This document shows positions 13,041 to 19,172 of a DNA stretch of 19,172 nt, one piece after another. Source of the DNA: an uncultured Clostridia bacterium. Lineage in GTDB: Bacteria; Bacillota; Clostridia; Christensenellales; CAG-138. The stretch covers positions 1 through 19,172 of the forward strand of contig CALEPU010000189.1 in the NCBI GenBank assembly GCA_937913075.1, read 5' to 3'. Made by a program: the position numbers and the translations under genes. Under the pieces are notes generated by a model that searched no databases, was not told where the DNA came from, and was given only the letters and a program-made list of their open reading frames with translations. How positions within the stretch are numbered: position 1 is the stretch's first letter; each line of letters starts with the position of its first letter.

Positions 13041-16000
13041 ATGTCAAGTAATCTTAAAAGATTCTTGAGTGCGATCTTGGCCATCGCAATGGTTCTGGCA
13101 GTTGTGCCCATGGCGTCTCTGGCAGAGACCGTTAATGCATCGGTTACGGAAGCCCGCAAGCTTGCGCTTCTGGACGATGCATGGGCCGAGATCGAGACCG
13201 TTGAGGCCGAATCCCTCAACAAAAAGGCGTCTCCCTCCGAGGTAACCATGGCTGCCTATAAGGCGGCTCTTAATTCCGGTTACGTCGATGAGGGCAGTAT
13301 GGTTTGGGAGAGCGACGAACAGTTCGCTTTCACCGTAGACGGCATGCACTGCCTCTATTACTATACTGCACGCAACGCCCAGAGGAACGTTAAAGAAGGC
13401 GTTGGCGAGACCATCGTCACCTCTTACGGCACCAAGGACGGCAACTGGGCGGGCACTTCCGACGTTCTGCTCGTCGGCCCGTATTACAGCTCCGATTCCA
13501 GCTTTACCGATCAGTATAAGACCGAGGCCGATTCCATCGGCGCCGCTACCGGCGGTACTGTCACCAAGCTGGTCGATTCCGCTGCAACCGGCCCCGCCAT
13601 CGCCGCTGCTTATACCGGCAAGGGCGTAGTTATTTACGATTCCCACGGCACCCAGTCCGGCACTTCTTCCTATCTGTGCCTGACCACCAATTCCGGTATA
13701 ACCTCCACCGACTACAACAACGGTTGGGCAGTCAGCTCCGGTTCCGCTGCTTACATCGATGGTCGTTACATCCAGAACCACGTTTCCGGCACCCTCTCCA
13801 ACTGCCTCGTTTGGATGGCAATTTGCGAGGGCATGAAGAAGTCCGGTAACGGCACCACCGGTACCGCTCTGCTGGCCGCCGGCGCTGCTGCTGTATACGG
13901 CTATTCCCAGTCCGTATCCTTCACCGGCGACTACAAGTATGAGGCAACCTTCTGGACCGAGATGAAGAACGGCGCCAGCATGAAGGATGCTCTCGTCGTC
14001 ATGAAGAACACATGGGGCGTACCCGATCCCGTCTCCGGCGGCGATGCATACCCCATCGTAATGAGCCCCGTTGATCCCTTCCCCTCCAACCCCGATGCGG
14101 CCCAGACCGTCAACTGCGAATGGTATCTGTTCCCGCAGGAGGATATCGCAATGGAGAGCTTTGTGCTCACCAATGCCGAGGGAACCGAGATCTCCAGCGC
14201 TGCAGTAGCAATGGGCAAGAAGACCACCGTCAAGGTCAGCCCCACCCCTGCAAACGCCAATAACTACACCGTTGCATGGGCAAGCGCCAACACCGGCGTT
14301 GCGACTGTTTCCGGCAGCGGCAATAGCGCTACCATAACGGGCGTCAATGCAGGTTCCACCACCATCACCGCTACCGTTACCACCGCTTCCAAGGCTGTCT
14401 ACACCAAGAGCGTAGACCTCACCGTTACCGAGGCTGCTCAGTGGGCTCCCACCGACACCATCGTTGCGGGTGAGGAGTACCTTATCGGTTTCGTTGTAAA
14501 CGGCACCACCTATCTGGCTGTTAACTACAACGTATCCTCCGGTAACTACTACTACACAGACAGCAGCTACAATTACCTTGGCTACACCGCTCCCGCTACC
14601 ATGAACGGCAGCAATGTCATCGGTGTTTCCGGTAATGCTGACGATCTTGAGTACTGCACATGGATCTTCTCCACCGCTAACGGCGGCACTATCCAGTCTG
14701 CTCAGAACAGCAGCTATTACCTCAAGGTATATTCCAGCACAAACTATATTGACTGCTATCCCGGTACTTCCGGCGCTTCTACCTGGGTATGGAATGCAAC
14801 CAACCACACCCTCTATACCACGGTAAACTCCAGCAGCAGGTACGCCCAGTACTACACCACCGGCGGCGGCAATTATATGTGCGTCAACAGCAGCGTTGCT
14901 GCGGGCACCGTACAGCTCTTCAGCCAGCAGGCTGTGACCGAGCCCACCACGGCTCCTACCACGGCTCCTACCACGGCTCCCACTGCTGCTCCCACCGCTG
15001 CTCCCACCGCTGCTCCCACCGCCGAGCCTGTCACCGAGACCGTTTATCAGCTCGTTGACGCTCCCGTTGTCGGCACCAGGTACATCATCTGCTCCGGCAG
15101 CTATGCGGTAGGCAACACCGTCTACACCAGCAATCATTACCTCACAGCTCACGGCGTCACCATCGACGGCGACTATGTTGTTGTACCCTCCACTCTGGAC
15201 GTCAACACCATACTGTATCTCTGTGAGTCCGGCTCCGCTTCCGCGGGGTACACCTTCAAGAACGTAGGCAACAACACCTACATGGGTCTTGATTCCAGCG
15301 AGTATCTGTATCCCTCCTCTACCGCCGTCGCATGGCTGTATGAGAACGGCGATCTGAACAACCAGATCGACTCCGACGGTTACTATTATCTCGCTCTCGG
15401 CAGCAGCAACGCTTACTTCACCACCAGCAAGAACACCAACGGTCTTATCAAGTTCTATGCTGAGGTAGTTCCCGAGCCCACTGCCGTTCCCACCGCGGTT
15501 CCCACTGCGGTTCCCACTGCCGTTCCCACTGCGGCTCCCACCGCCGTGCCCGGCACTCCCTCCGTCACCTACACCGGCGAGACCGTGAACGAGGTCAATC
15601 CCGCCGTTGGCGACACCTTCTACTGGACCCTTAACGTTTCCGCGAATTCCGGTCTGTTCAGCGGTCACTGGCTCGTTGATTATGATGAGAGCTACTTCAC
15701 CGCTGCCGGTTATTCCGTAACCTGGAGCGGCGGTATCCAGTCTCAGGTCACAGCAGCTTGGGACGATGGCACCGCTACCTCCGATAAGCCCGCATTCGTC
15801 TGCAACCCCACTTACAGCAATAACGGCAATCTCGAGGCCAACGTAGGTATGTATCTTACCAGCTTCGATTACATGGGCATGCAGGCAGGCGGCGCAATGG
15901 TCCGTCTCCAGTTCCAGTGGGCAAACGTTCCCACCGCGAGCATGACCATCCCCGTGCCCGTTTACACCACCGAGTCCACCTATATGACCGGTACCGCGGG

Positions 16001-19000
16001 CAGCTACGGCAATGCCGCGCACACCGACGTCACCACCGTTGACGGCGCTGTTGTGGTCACCATTGCCGAAAATCCCCACAGCGTAACCTATACCGTTCCC
16101 ACCGTTGAGCAGGTCGATCCCGCTGTTGGCGACACCTTCTACATGACGCTCGACGTTTCCGAGAATTCCGGTATGTTCAGCGGTCACTGGCTCGTTGACT
16201 ACGCTGAGGAGTACTTCACCGTATCCGGTTACTCCGTAAGTTGGAGCGGCGGTGTCCAGTCTCAGGTAAACGATACTTGGGACGATGGCGAGCCTACCTC
16301 CGATAAGCCCGCGTTCGTCTGCAACCCCAACTATGAGGGTCAGACCGGCGGTAAGCCCGTCGGCGAGGCAGGCAACATGTATTCCAACTGCGGCATGTAC
16401 CTCACCTCCGCTGAGTACAACGGTCTCCAGATGGGCGGCTCCATGGTACGTCTTACCATGCAGTGGACCAACGTTCCCACCGAGAGCATGACCATCCCCG
16501 TACCCGTGACCGTACTCGAGTCCACTTACTTCATCACTGCCTCCAGCTACGCTCCCCATGAGGACGTAACCACGGTCGACGGCGCTATCGTCGTTACCAT
16601 CAGCGAGGCTGCTGAGTACACCGTTACCTTCGTTGATTACGACGGTACCGTTATCAGCACCCAGACGGTAGTCGAGGGTGAGGCCGCCGTTGCTCCCAAC
16701 GATCCCGAGCGTGAGGGTTATACCTTCGCAGGTTGGGACGTTGATTTCAGCAACATCACCGCTGACACCACCGTTACCGCTACTTACACCGTCAACAGCT
16801 ACACCGTGACCTACTACGTTGACGGCGTTGCTGTACACACCGATACCTATGAGTACGGCGCTGCTGTTACCGCTTACGACTACACCGCTCCCGTGGGCTA
16901 TACCTTCAACGGCTGGGACAATGTACCTGCTGTCATGCCCGCCAACAACGTTGTTGTCAACGGTACCACCACCGTCAACAGCTACACCGTGACCTACACC
17001 ATCAACGGTGCGGTTTACACCACTCAGACCTACAACTACGGCGCTGCCATAACCGCTCCCGCGTACACCGCACCCGAGGGCTACACCTTCTCCGGTTGGG
17101 ATGTACCCGCGACTATGCCCGCCGCAAACATCACCGTCAATGCAACTCTGACCGTCAACACTTACACCGTGACCGTACACTATGTGTATGAGGACGGCAC
17201 CACCGCTCTTGAGGACGTCGTTGTTACCGTCGCCTACGGCGAGGCTTACAACGTAGTAACTCCCGAGATCGAGGGTTATGAGTATGACGTCGACGCCGTT
17301 GCCGGCACCATGGGCGCTGCAAACGTCGAGGCTACCGTTACCTACACCCTTATCCCCGTCGGCACCTTCGTATGGGGCGACGTCAACTGCGACGGCGAGT
17401 GCACTTGGGCAGACGTTTCCGCTCTGGCGCTGTGGCTCACCGGCGAGGGCGAGGTCACCGCACAGGGTCTGATCAACGGTAACGTCAACAACTCCAACCC
17501 CTTCGTCGATCCCGCCGATATGAGCGGCATCGATGACGAGGACAACTGGGCAGACGTAACTTACATCGTTATGTACCTGAACGGTGAGCTCACTCCCGGC
17601 ACCAACCCTGTCGAGCAGTACACTCTCACCATCAACTACGTTTACGCGAACGGCGGTCAGGCTGCTGCCGCCTATACCGCTGCCTATGATGCGGGCTCCT
17701 CTTACTCCGTAACCAGCCCCGCCATCACCGGCTATACTGCGGATAAGGCCGTTGTATCCGGCACCATCAACGCCGATACCACCGTTACCGTAACCTACAC
17801 CGCTAACGTGTACACTGTCAGCTACTACGTTGACGGCGTTCTCTACACCACCCAGACCTACGCTTACGGCGAGACAGTCGTCGCTCCCACCTATACTCCC
17901 GCTGAGGGCTATACCTTCAACGGTTGGACCGGTGTTCCCGCGACCATGCCCGCCCAGAACGTAACCGTAAACGGTTCCACCACCGTTAACACCTACACCG
18001 TGACCTACCGCGTACAGGGCAGCACCTACACTACCCAGACCTACGCTTACGGCGCGGCGATCGTTGCTCCCGCAGCACCCGCTGTCGAGGGTTACACCTT
18101 CGTAGAGTGGGCGAACCTTCCCGCAACCATGCCTGCGGCGAACATCGTTGTTAACGCTGTCTATACCGTTAACAGCTACACTGTCAGCTACTATGTTGAC
18201 GGCGTTCTCTACACCACTCAGACCTATGCTTACGGCGCTGCAGTTACGGCTCCCGCCTATACTCCCGCTGAGGGCTATACCTTCAACGGCTGGACGGGTG
18301 TTCCCGCAACCATGCCCGCAAACAACGTAACTGTCAACGGCACCACCACTGTCAACTCCTACACCCTCACCATCAACTATGTTGACGGCGAAGGCAACGT
18401 TGTTGCCGATGCTTATGTCGCAACCGTTGCGTACGGCGCAGCTTATGCTGTTACCAGCCCCGAGGTTGAAGGTTACACCACCGAGGTCACCGAGGTCACC
18501 GGCGTTATGCCCGCTGACAACGTAACCGTTAACGTAGTGTATACTGCCAACTCTGTTGAGCCTCAGGGCCCCGCTGTAACCTATTACGTCGAGGACATCC
18601 AGGGCGGCACCCCCACCGTGGGCAGCAACATCCCCTTCATGTATTTCGGCGTTTCCGCGGGCTCCTGCATGTTCAGCGGCCACTGGCTCGTTGACTATGA
18701 TGAGCGCTTCATGACTCCTACCGCTTACTCCGTAACTTGGTCCGGCGGCATCCAGACCCAGGTATCCGATACTTGGGACGCTGAGGAGCCTACCTCCGAT
18801 AAGCCCGCGTTCGTCTGCAATATGGCTTACGAGGGGCAGTCCGGCGGTAAGACCGTCGGCGAGGCAGGCAACATGTACGCTAACTGCGGTATGTACCTCA
18901 CCTCCGCTGACTTCGGCGGTCTCCAGGCCGGCGGTTACATGGTTCGCATCAGGTACCAGTGGTCGGCGGTTCCCACCGCTGCCGATTGTGAGCAGGACGA

Positions 19001-19127
19001 GAACGGCTACTACCTGACCATTGGCATCGTAGTGCTTGAGTCCACTTACATGATCAACGCCTCCAGCTATCTGCCCCATGACGACGTGACCGTCATCCCC
19101 GGCAAGCTCTACGTCAACGTAGACTAA
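13041..19127 (+). CDS. Giant secreted multidomain protein: clan CD peptidase-like, BIG2, cohesin-like, InlB/MucBP repeats, dockerin-like
   Basis: 2028 residues. Signal peptide 1-28 (LKRFLSAILAIAMVLAVVP; cleavage likely ASLA|E). Order: possible pro-region 29-90; caspase/gingipain-like domain about 90-350 (His202, Cys262); BIG2 Ig-like 371-465; beta-rich module A 467-633; Pro-Thr linker 635-663; beta-rich module B 667-811; Pro-Thr linker 813-837; cohesin-like copies 1 (840-1010) and 2 (1014-1191); InlB-B/MucBP-type repeats 1193-1439; dockerin-like 1446-1516; repeats 1527-1834; cohesin-like copy 3 (1842-2028). No LPXTG, SLH, choline-binding or transmembrane segment closes it, so it is secreted or held non-covalently. 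After codon 2 the gene has no TTA, CTA or TCA codon, a bias that suggests high expression. It has its own promoter and terminator and no partners in view. Coding status and export are near certain; individual domain names other than the repeats are inferred from motif patterns. Confidence 0.93.
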   Translation: MSSNLKRFLSAILAIAMVLAVVPMASLAETVNASVTEARKLALLDDAWAEIETVEAESLNKKASPSEVTMAAYKAALNSGYVDEGSMVWESDEQFAFTVDGMHCLYYYTARNAQRNVKEGVGETIVTSYGTKDGNWAGTSDVLLVGPYYSSDSSFTDQYKTEADSIGAATGGTVTKLVDSAATGPAIAAAYTGKGVVIYDSHGTQSGTSSYLCLTTNSGITSTDYNNGWAVSSGSAAYIDGRYIQNHVSGTLSNCLVWMAICEGMKKSGNGTTGTALLAAGAAAVYGYSQSVSFTGDYKYEATFWTEMKNGASMKDALVVMKNTWGVPDPVSGGDAYPIVMSPVDPFPSNPDAAQTVNCEWYLFPQEDIAMESFVLTNAEGTEISSAAVAMGKKTTVKVSPTPANANNYTVAWASANTGVATVSGSGNSATITGVNAGSTTITATVTTASKAVYTKSVDLTVTEAAQWAPTDTIVAGEEYLIGFVVNGTTYLAVNYNVSSGNYYYTDSSYNYLGYTAPATMNGSNVIGVSGNADDLEYCTWIFSTANGGTIQSAQNSSYYLKVYSSTNYIDCYPGTSGASTWVWNATNHTLYTTVNSSSRYAQYYTTGGGNYMCVNSSVAAGTVQLFSQQAVTEPTTAPTTAPTTAPTAAPTAAPTAAPTAEPVTETVYQLVDAPVVGTRYIICSGSYAVGNTVYTSNHYLTAHGVTIDGDYVVVPSTLDVNTILYLCESGSASAGYTFKNVGNNTYMGLDSSEYLYPSSTAVAWLYENGDLNNQIDSDGYYYLALGSSNAYFTTSKNTNGLIKFYAEVVPEPTAVPTAVPTAVPTAVPTAAPTAVPGTPSVTYTGETVNEVNPAVGDTFYWTLNVSANSGLFSGHWLVDYDESYFTAAGYSVTWSGGIQSQVTAAWDDGTATSDKPAFVCNPTYSNNGNLEANVGMYLTSFDYMGMQAGGAMVRLQFQWANVPTASMTIPVPVYTTESTYMTGTAGSYGNAAHTDVTTVDGAVVVTIAENPHSVTYTVPTVEQVDPAVGDTFYMTLDVSENSGMFSGHWLVDYAEEYFTVSGYSVSWSGGVQSQVNDTWDDGEPTSDKPAFVCNPNYEGQTGGKPVGEAGNMYSNCGMYLTSAEYNGLQMGGSMVRLTMQWTNVPTESMTIPVPVTVLESTYFITASSYAPHEDVTTVDGAIVVTISEAAEYTVTFVDYDGTVISTQTVVEGEAAVAPNDPEREGYTFAGWDVDFSNITADTTVTATYTVNSYTVTYYVDGVAVHTDTYEYGAAVTAYDYTAPVGYTFNGWDNVPAVMPANNVVVNGTTTVNSYTVTYTINGAVYTTQTYNYGAAITAPAYTAPEGYTFSGWDVPATMPAANITVNATLTVNTYTVTVHYVYEDGTTALEDVVVTVAYGEAYNVVTPEIEGYEYDVDAVAGTMGAANVEATVTYTLIPVGTFVWGDVNCDGECTWADVSALALWLTGEGEVTAQGLINGNVNNSNPFVDPADMSGIDDEDNWADVTYIVMYLNGELTPGTNPVEQYTLTINYVYANGGQAAAAYTAAYDAGSSYSVTSPAITGYTADKAVVSGTINADTTVTVTYTANVYTVSYYVDGVLYTTQTYAYGETVVAPTYTPAEGYTFNGWTGVPATMPAQNVTVNGSTTVNTYTVTYRVQGSTYTTQTYAYGAAIVAPAAPAVEGYTFVEWANLPATMPAANIVVNAVYTVNSYTVSYYVDGVLYTTQTYAYGAAVTAPAYTPAEGYTFNGWTGVPATMPANNVTVNGTTTVNSYTLTINYVDGEGNVVADAYVATVAYGAAYAVTSPEVEGYTTEVTEVTGVMPADNVTVNVVYTANSVEPQGPAVTYYVEDIQGGTPTVGSNIPFMYFGVSAGSCMFSGHWLVDYDERFMTPTAYSVTWSGGIQTQVSDTWDAEEPTSDKPAFVCNMAYEGQSGGKTVGEAGNMYANCGMYLTSADFGGLQAGGYMVRIRYQWSAVPTAADCEQDENGYYLTIGIVVLESTYMINASSYLPHDDVTVIPGKLYVNVD
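13308..14090 (+). other. Clan CD cysteine peptidase-like domain (caspase/gingipain fold)
   Basis: Encodes about residues 90-350 of the secreted protein. The clan CD signature is a hydrophobic strand ending in His-Gly followed later by a hydrophobic strand ending in Ala-x-Cys. Here GKGVVIYDSHG gives His202 and LVWMAICEG gives Cys262, 60 residues apart. Before them are DVLLVGPYYSS and VTKLVDSAATGPAIAAAY, which look like strand 1 and the helix of the fold; after them AAGAAAVYGYSQSV and FWTEMKNGASMKDALVVMKN fit the last strand and helix. Families C25 and C11/C14 relatives share this layout. Activity and specificity cannot be read. Confidence 0.6.
14151..14437 (+). other. BIG2-type Ig-like domain
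   Basis: Residues 371-466: VAMGKKTTVKVSPTPANANN, then VAWASANTGVATVSG, ATITGVNAGSTTITATV, the usual BIG2 order (V.W.S.n..vAtV...G.vtG...G.atIta). A structural spacer between the peptidase-like domain and the beta-rich modules. Confidence 0.8.
14439..14939 (+). other. Beta-rich module A (possible carbohydrate-binding or beta-trefoil-like)
   Basis: Residues 467-633. Begins VAGEEYLIGFVVNGTTYLAVN and contains repeated aromatic patterns (CTWIF, YYLKVYSS, WVWNATNHTLY, YMCVNSS). The recurrent W.F/YYL pattern resembles ricin-type or similar binding modules, but I cannot assign a family. It resembles module B. Confidence 0.4.
14943..15029 (+). repeat. Pro-Thr-Ala linker 1
   Basis: Residues 635-663: three PTTA units, then PTAA units, ending PTAEP. 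Extended extracellular linker, likely O-glycosylatable. The 12-bp DNA units are nearly identical and prone to slippage. Confidence 0.9.
15042..15473 (+). other. Beta-rich module B (possible carbohydrate-binding or beta-trefoil-like)
   Basis: Residues 668-811. Begins VVGTRYIICSGSYAVG and contains NHYLTAHGV, YTFKNVGNNTYMGLDSSEY, GYYYLALGSSNAYFT, FYAEV, similar in layout to module A. Flanked by Pro-Thr linkers on both sides. Family not assigned. Confidence 0.4.
15477..15551 (+). repeat. Pro-Thr-Ala-Val linker 2
   Basis: Residues 813-837: six PTAV or PTAA units. Separates module B from the first cohesin-like copy. Near-identical 12-bp DNA units. Confidence 0.9.
15558..16070 (+). repeat. Cohesin-like module, copy 1
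   Basis: Residues about 840-1010. Starts VNPAVGDTFYWTLNVSANSG and contains FSGHWLVDYDESYF, YSVTWSGGIQSQV, TSDKPAFVCNP, VGMYLTS, MVRLQFQW and a closing TTVDGAVVVTI. The opening VGDTF..tlnVs...g.fsg.w..DYD pattern recalls cohesins and related beta-sandwich binding domains. This copy lacks the second cysteine and the Gly-rich insert found in copies 2 and 3, leaving one free Cys. Confidence 0.6.
16080..16610 (+). repeat. Cohesin-like module, copy 2
   Basis: Residues about 1014-1190, strongly similar to copy 1 in protein and DNA. Contains VDPAVGDTFYMTLDVSENSG, FSGHWLVDYAEEYF, DKPAFVCNPNYEGQTGG and NCGMYLTS. The Cys in AFVC and the Cys in NCGMY can form a disulfide, shared with copy 3. Confidence 0.6.
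16617..17357 (+). repeat. InlB B-repeat/MucBP-type ladder, block 1
   Basis: Residues 1193-1439, four units beginning at 1193, 1254, 1315 and 1375, so a 60-61 residue (about 183 bp) period. Units 1-3 have the Listeria-Bacteroides repeat pattern (YTVTF.DYDG..., EGYTFAGWD, then VTATYTVNSYTV). Unit 4 (VHYVYEDGTTALEDVVVT, EIEGYEYD) is MucBP-like. These are extracellular stalk modules. Confidence 0.8.
17376..17588 (+). other. Dockerin-like module
   Basis: Residues about 1446-1516. First loop DVNCDGECTWAD (from Asp1447) fits the dockerin calcium loop DxNxDGxxxxxD exactly and is followed by VSALALWLTGE. The second half has NVNNSNPF, an insertion of about 14 acidic residues, then NWADVTYIVMYLNGE, mirroring the first half. 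Dockerins bind cohesins in cellulosomes and related scaffolds. Its internal position, between two repeat blocks, is unusual. Confidence 0.75.
17619..18542 (+). repeat. InlB B-repeat/MucBP-type ladder, block 2
   Basis: Residues 1527-1834, five units starting at 1527, 1591, 1652, 1713 and 1774 (61-residue period). First and last are MucBP-like; the middle three are YxVDGVLYTTQTYAYG-type units with EGYTFNGW. The units at 17811 and 18177 are nearly identical in DNA over about 180 bp, a sign of recent duplication. Confidence 0.85.
18564..19124 (+). repeat. Cohesin-like module, copy 3 (C-terminal)
   Basis: Residues about 1842-2028. Contains FSGHWLVDYDERFM, YSVTWSGGIQTQV, TSDKPAFVCNMAYEGQSGG, NCGMYLTS and STYMINASSY. 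It closes the protein; nothing resembling a cell-wall sorting signal follows. Confidence 0.6.
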
Positions 19128-19133
19128 TGACCA

Positions 19134-19160
19134 AAAGCCAATGCCCTTCGGGGCGGCTTT
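19134..19160 (+). terminator. Terminator hairpin after the giant gene
   Basis: AAAGCC (19134-19139) pairs with GGCTTT (19155-19160); inside, GCCC and GGGC enclose a TTCG tetraloop, with a 3-nt bulge on the 5' side. Ten base pairs in all, beginning 7 nt after the TAA stop. The U-tract is short (TTT), so strength is uncertain. Confidence 0.65.
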
Positions 19161-19172
19161 CAGGGCGCACCC

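Noticed and set aside
13044..19079. Antisense open frame of about 2011 codons on the minus strand
   Set aside because: It is exactly in codon register with the sense gene and exists only because that gene avoids TTA, CTA and TCA. The translation is Gly/Val/Ala/Asp-rich, with no domain, promoter or ribosome binding site.
1..19172. tRNA, rRNA, insertion sequence, prophage or attachment site
   Set aside because: I saw no tRNA- or rRNA-like sequence, transposase, integrase or flanking duplications.

Overview
The window looks like a chromosomal segment of an anaerobic, endospore-lineage Bacillota (class Clostridia), probably host- or gut-associated. The evidence is an oxygen-independent class III ribonucleotide reductase, an adjacent spoIIGA-sigE sporulation pair, strong AGGAGG-type ribosome binding sites, sigma-A promoters with TTGACA/TATAAT elements, and a very large secreted repeat protein of a type common in gut Clostridia. 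I cannot name a genus.

Layout. (1) 1-2021, minus: nrdD, running off the left edge, with a promoter and a tandem pair of NrdR boxes exactly 32 bp apart. (2) 2264-6418, minus: a marR-ABC-ABC drug-efflux type operon with overlapping genes; the two half-transporters form a heterodimer with one degenerate ATP site. A palindromic candidate MarR operator lies just downstream of the -10. (3) 6727-8219, plus: spoIIGA and sigE, overlapping, the protease and pro-sigma factor of the mother-cell programme, preceded by a 10-codon leader ORF with a strong ribosome binding site. (4) 8267-12684, minus: alaS (short form, no C-terminal C-Ala domain), a DUF695/RraB-like protein, and two RimK-like ATP-grasp ligases, apparently one transcription unit from a strong promoter at 12743-12772. 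(5) 13041-19127, plus: a 2028-residue secreted protein under its own promoter, with a UP-like A/T tract, a 5'-terminal mRNA hairpin and a terminator after it.

The most unusual object is the 2028-residue protein. After a signal peptide comes a caspase/gingipain-like (clan CD) cysteine peptidase domain with His202 and Cys262, then an Ig-like BIG2 domain, two beta-rich modules separated by Pro-Thr linkers, two copies of a cohesin-like module, a ladder of 61-residue InlB-B/MucBP-type repeats interrupted by a dockerin-like module, and a third cohesin-like copy at the C-terminus. No LPXTG, SLH or transmembrane anchor is visible. A protease, dockerin-like and cohesin-like parts in one chain suggest a self-assembling surface or secreted proteolytic scaffold; this is inference.

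A second point matters for anyone using the window: inside nrdD the codon choice changes abruptly between about 1341 and 1416. The N-terminal ~200 codons match the rest of the window, the C-terminal part does not. This is either a recombination junction or an assembly chimera, and the first ~1.35 kb should be treated with caution.
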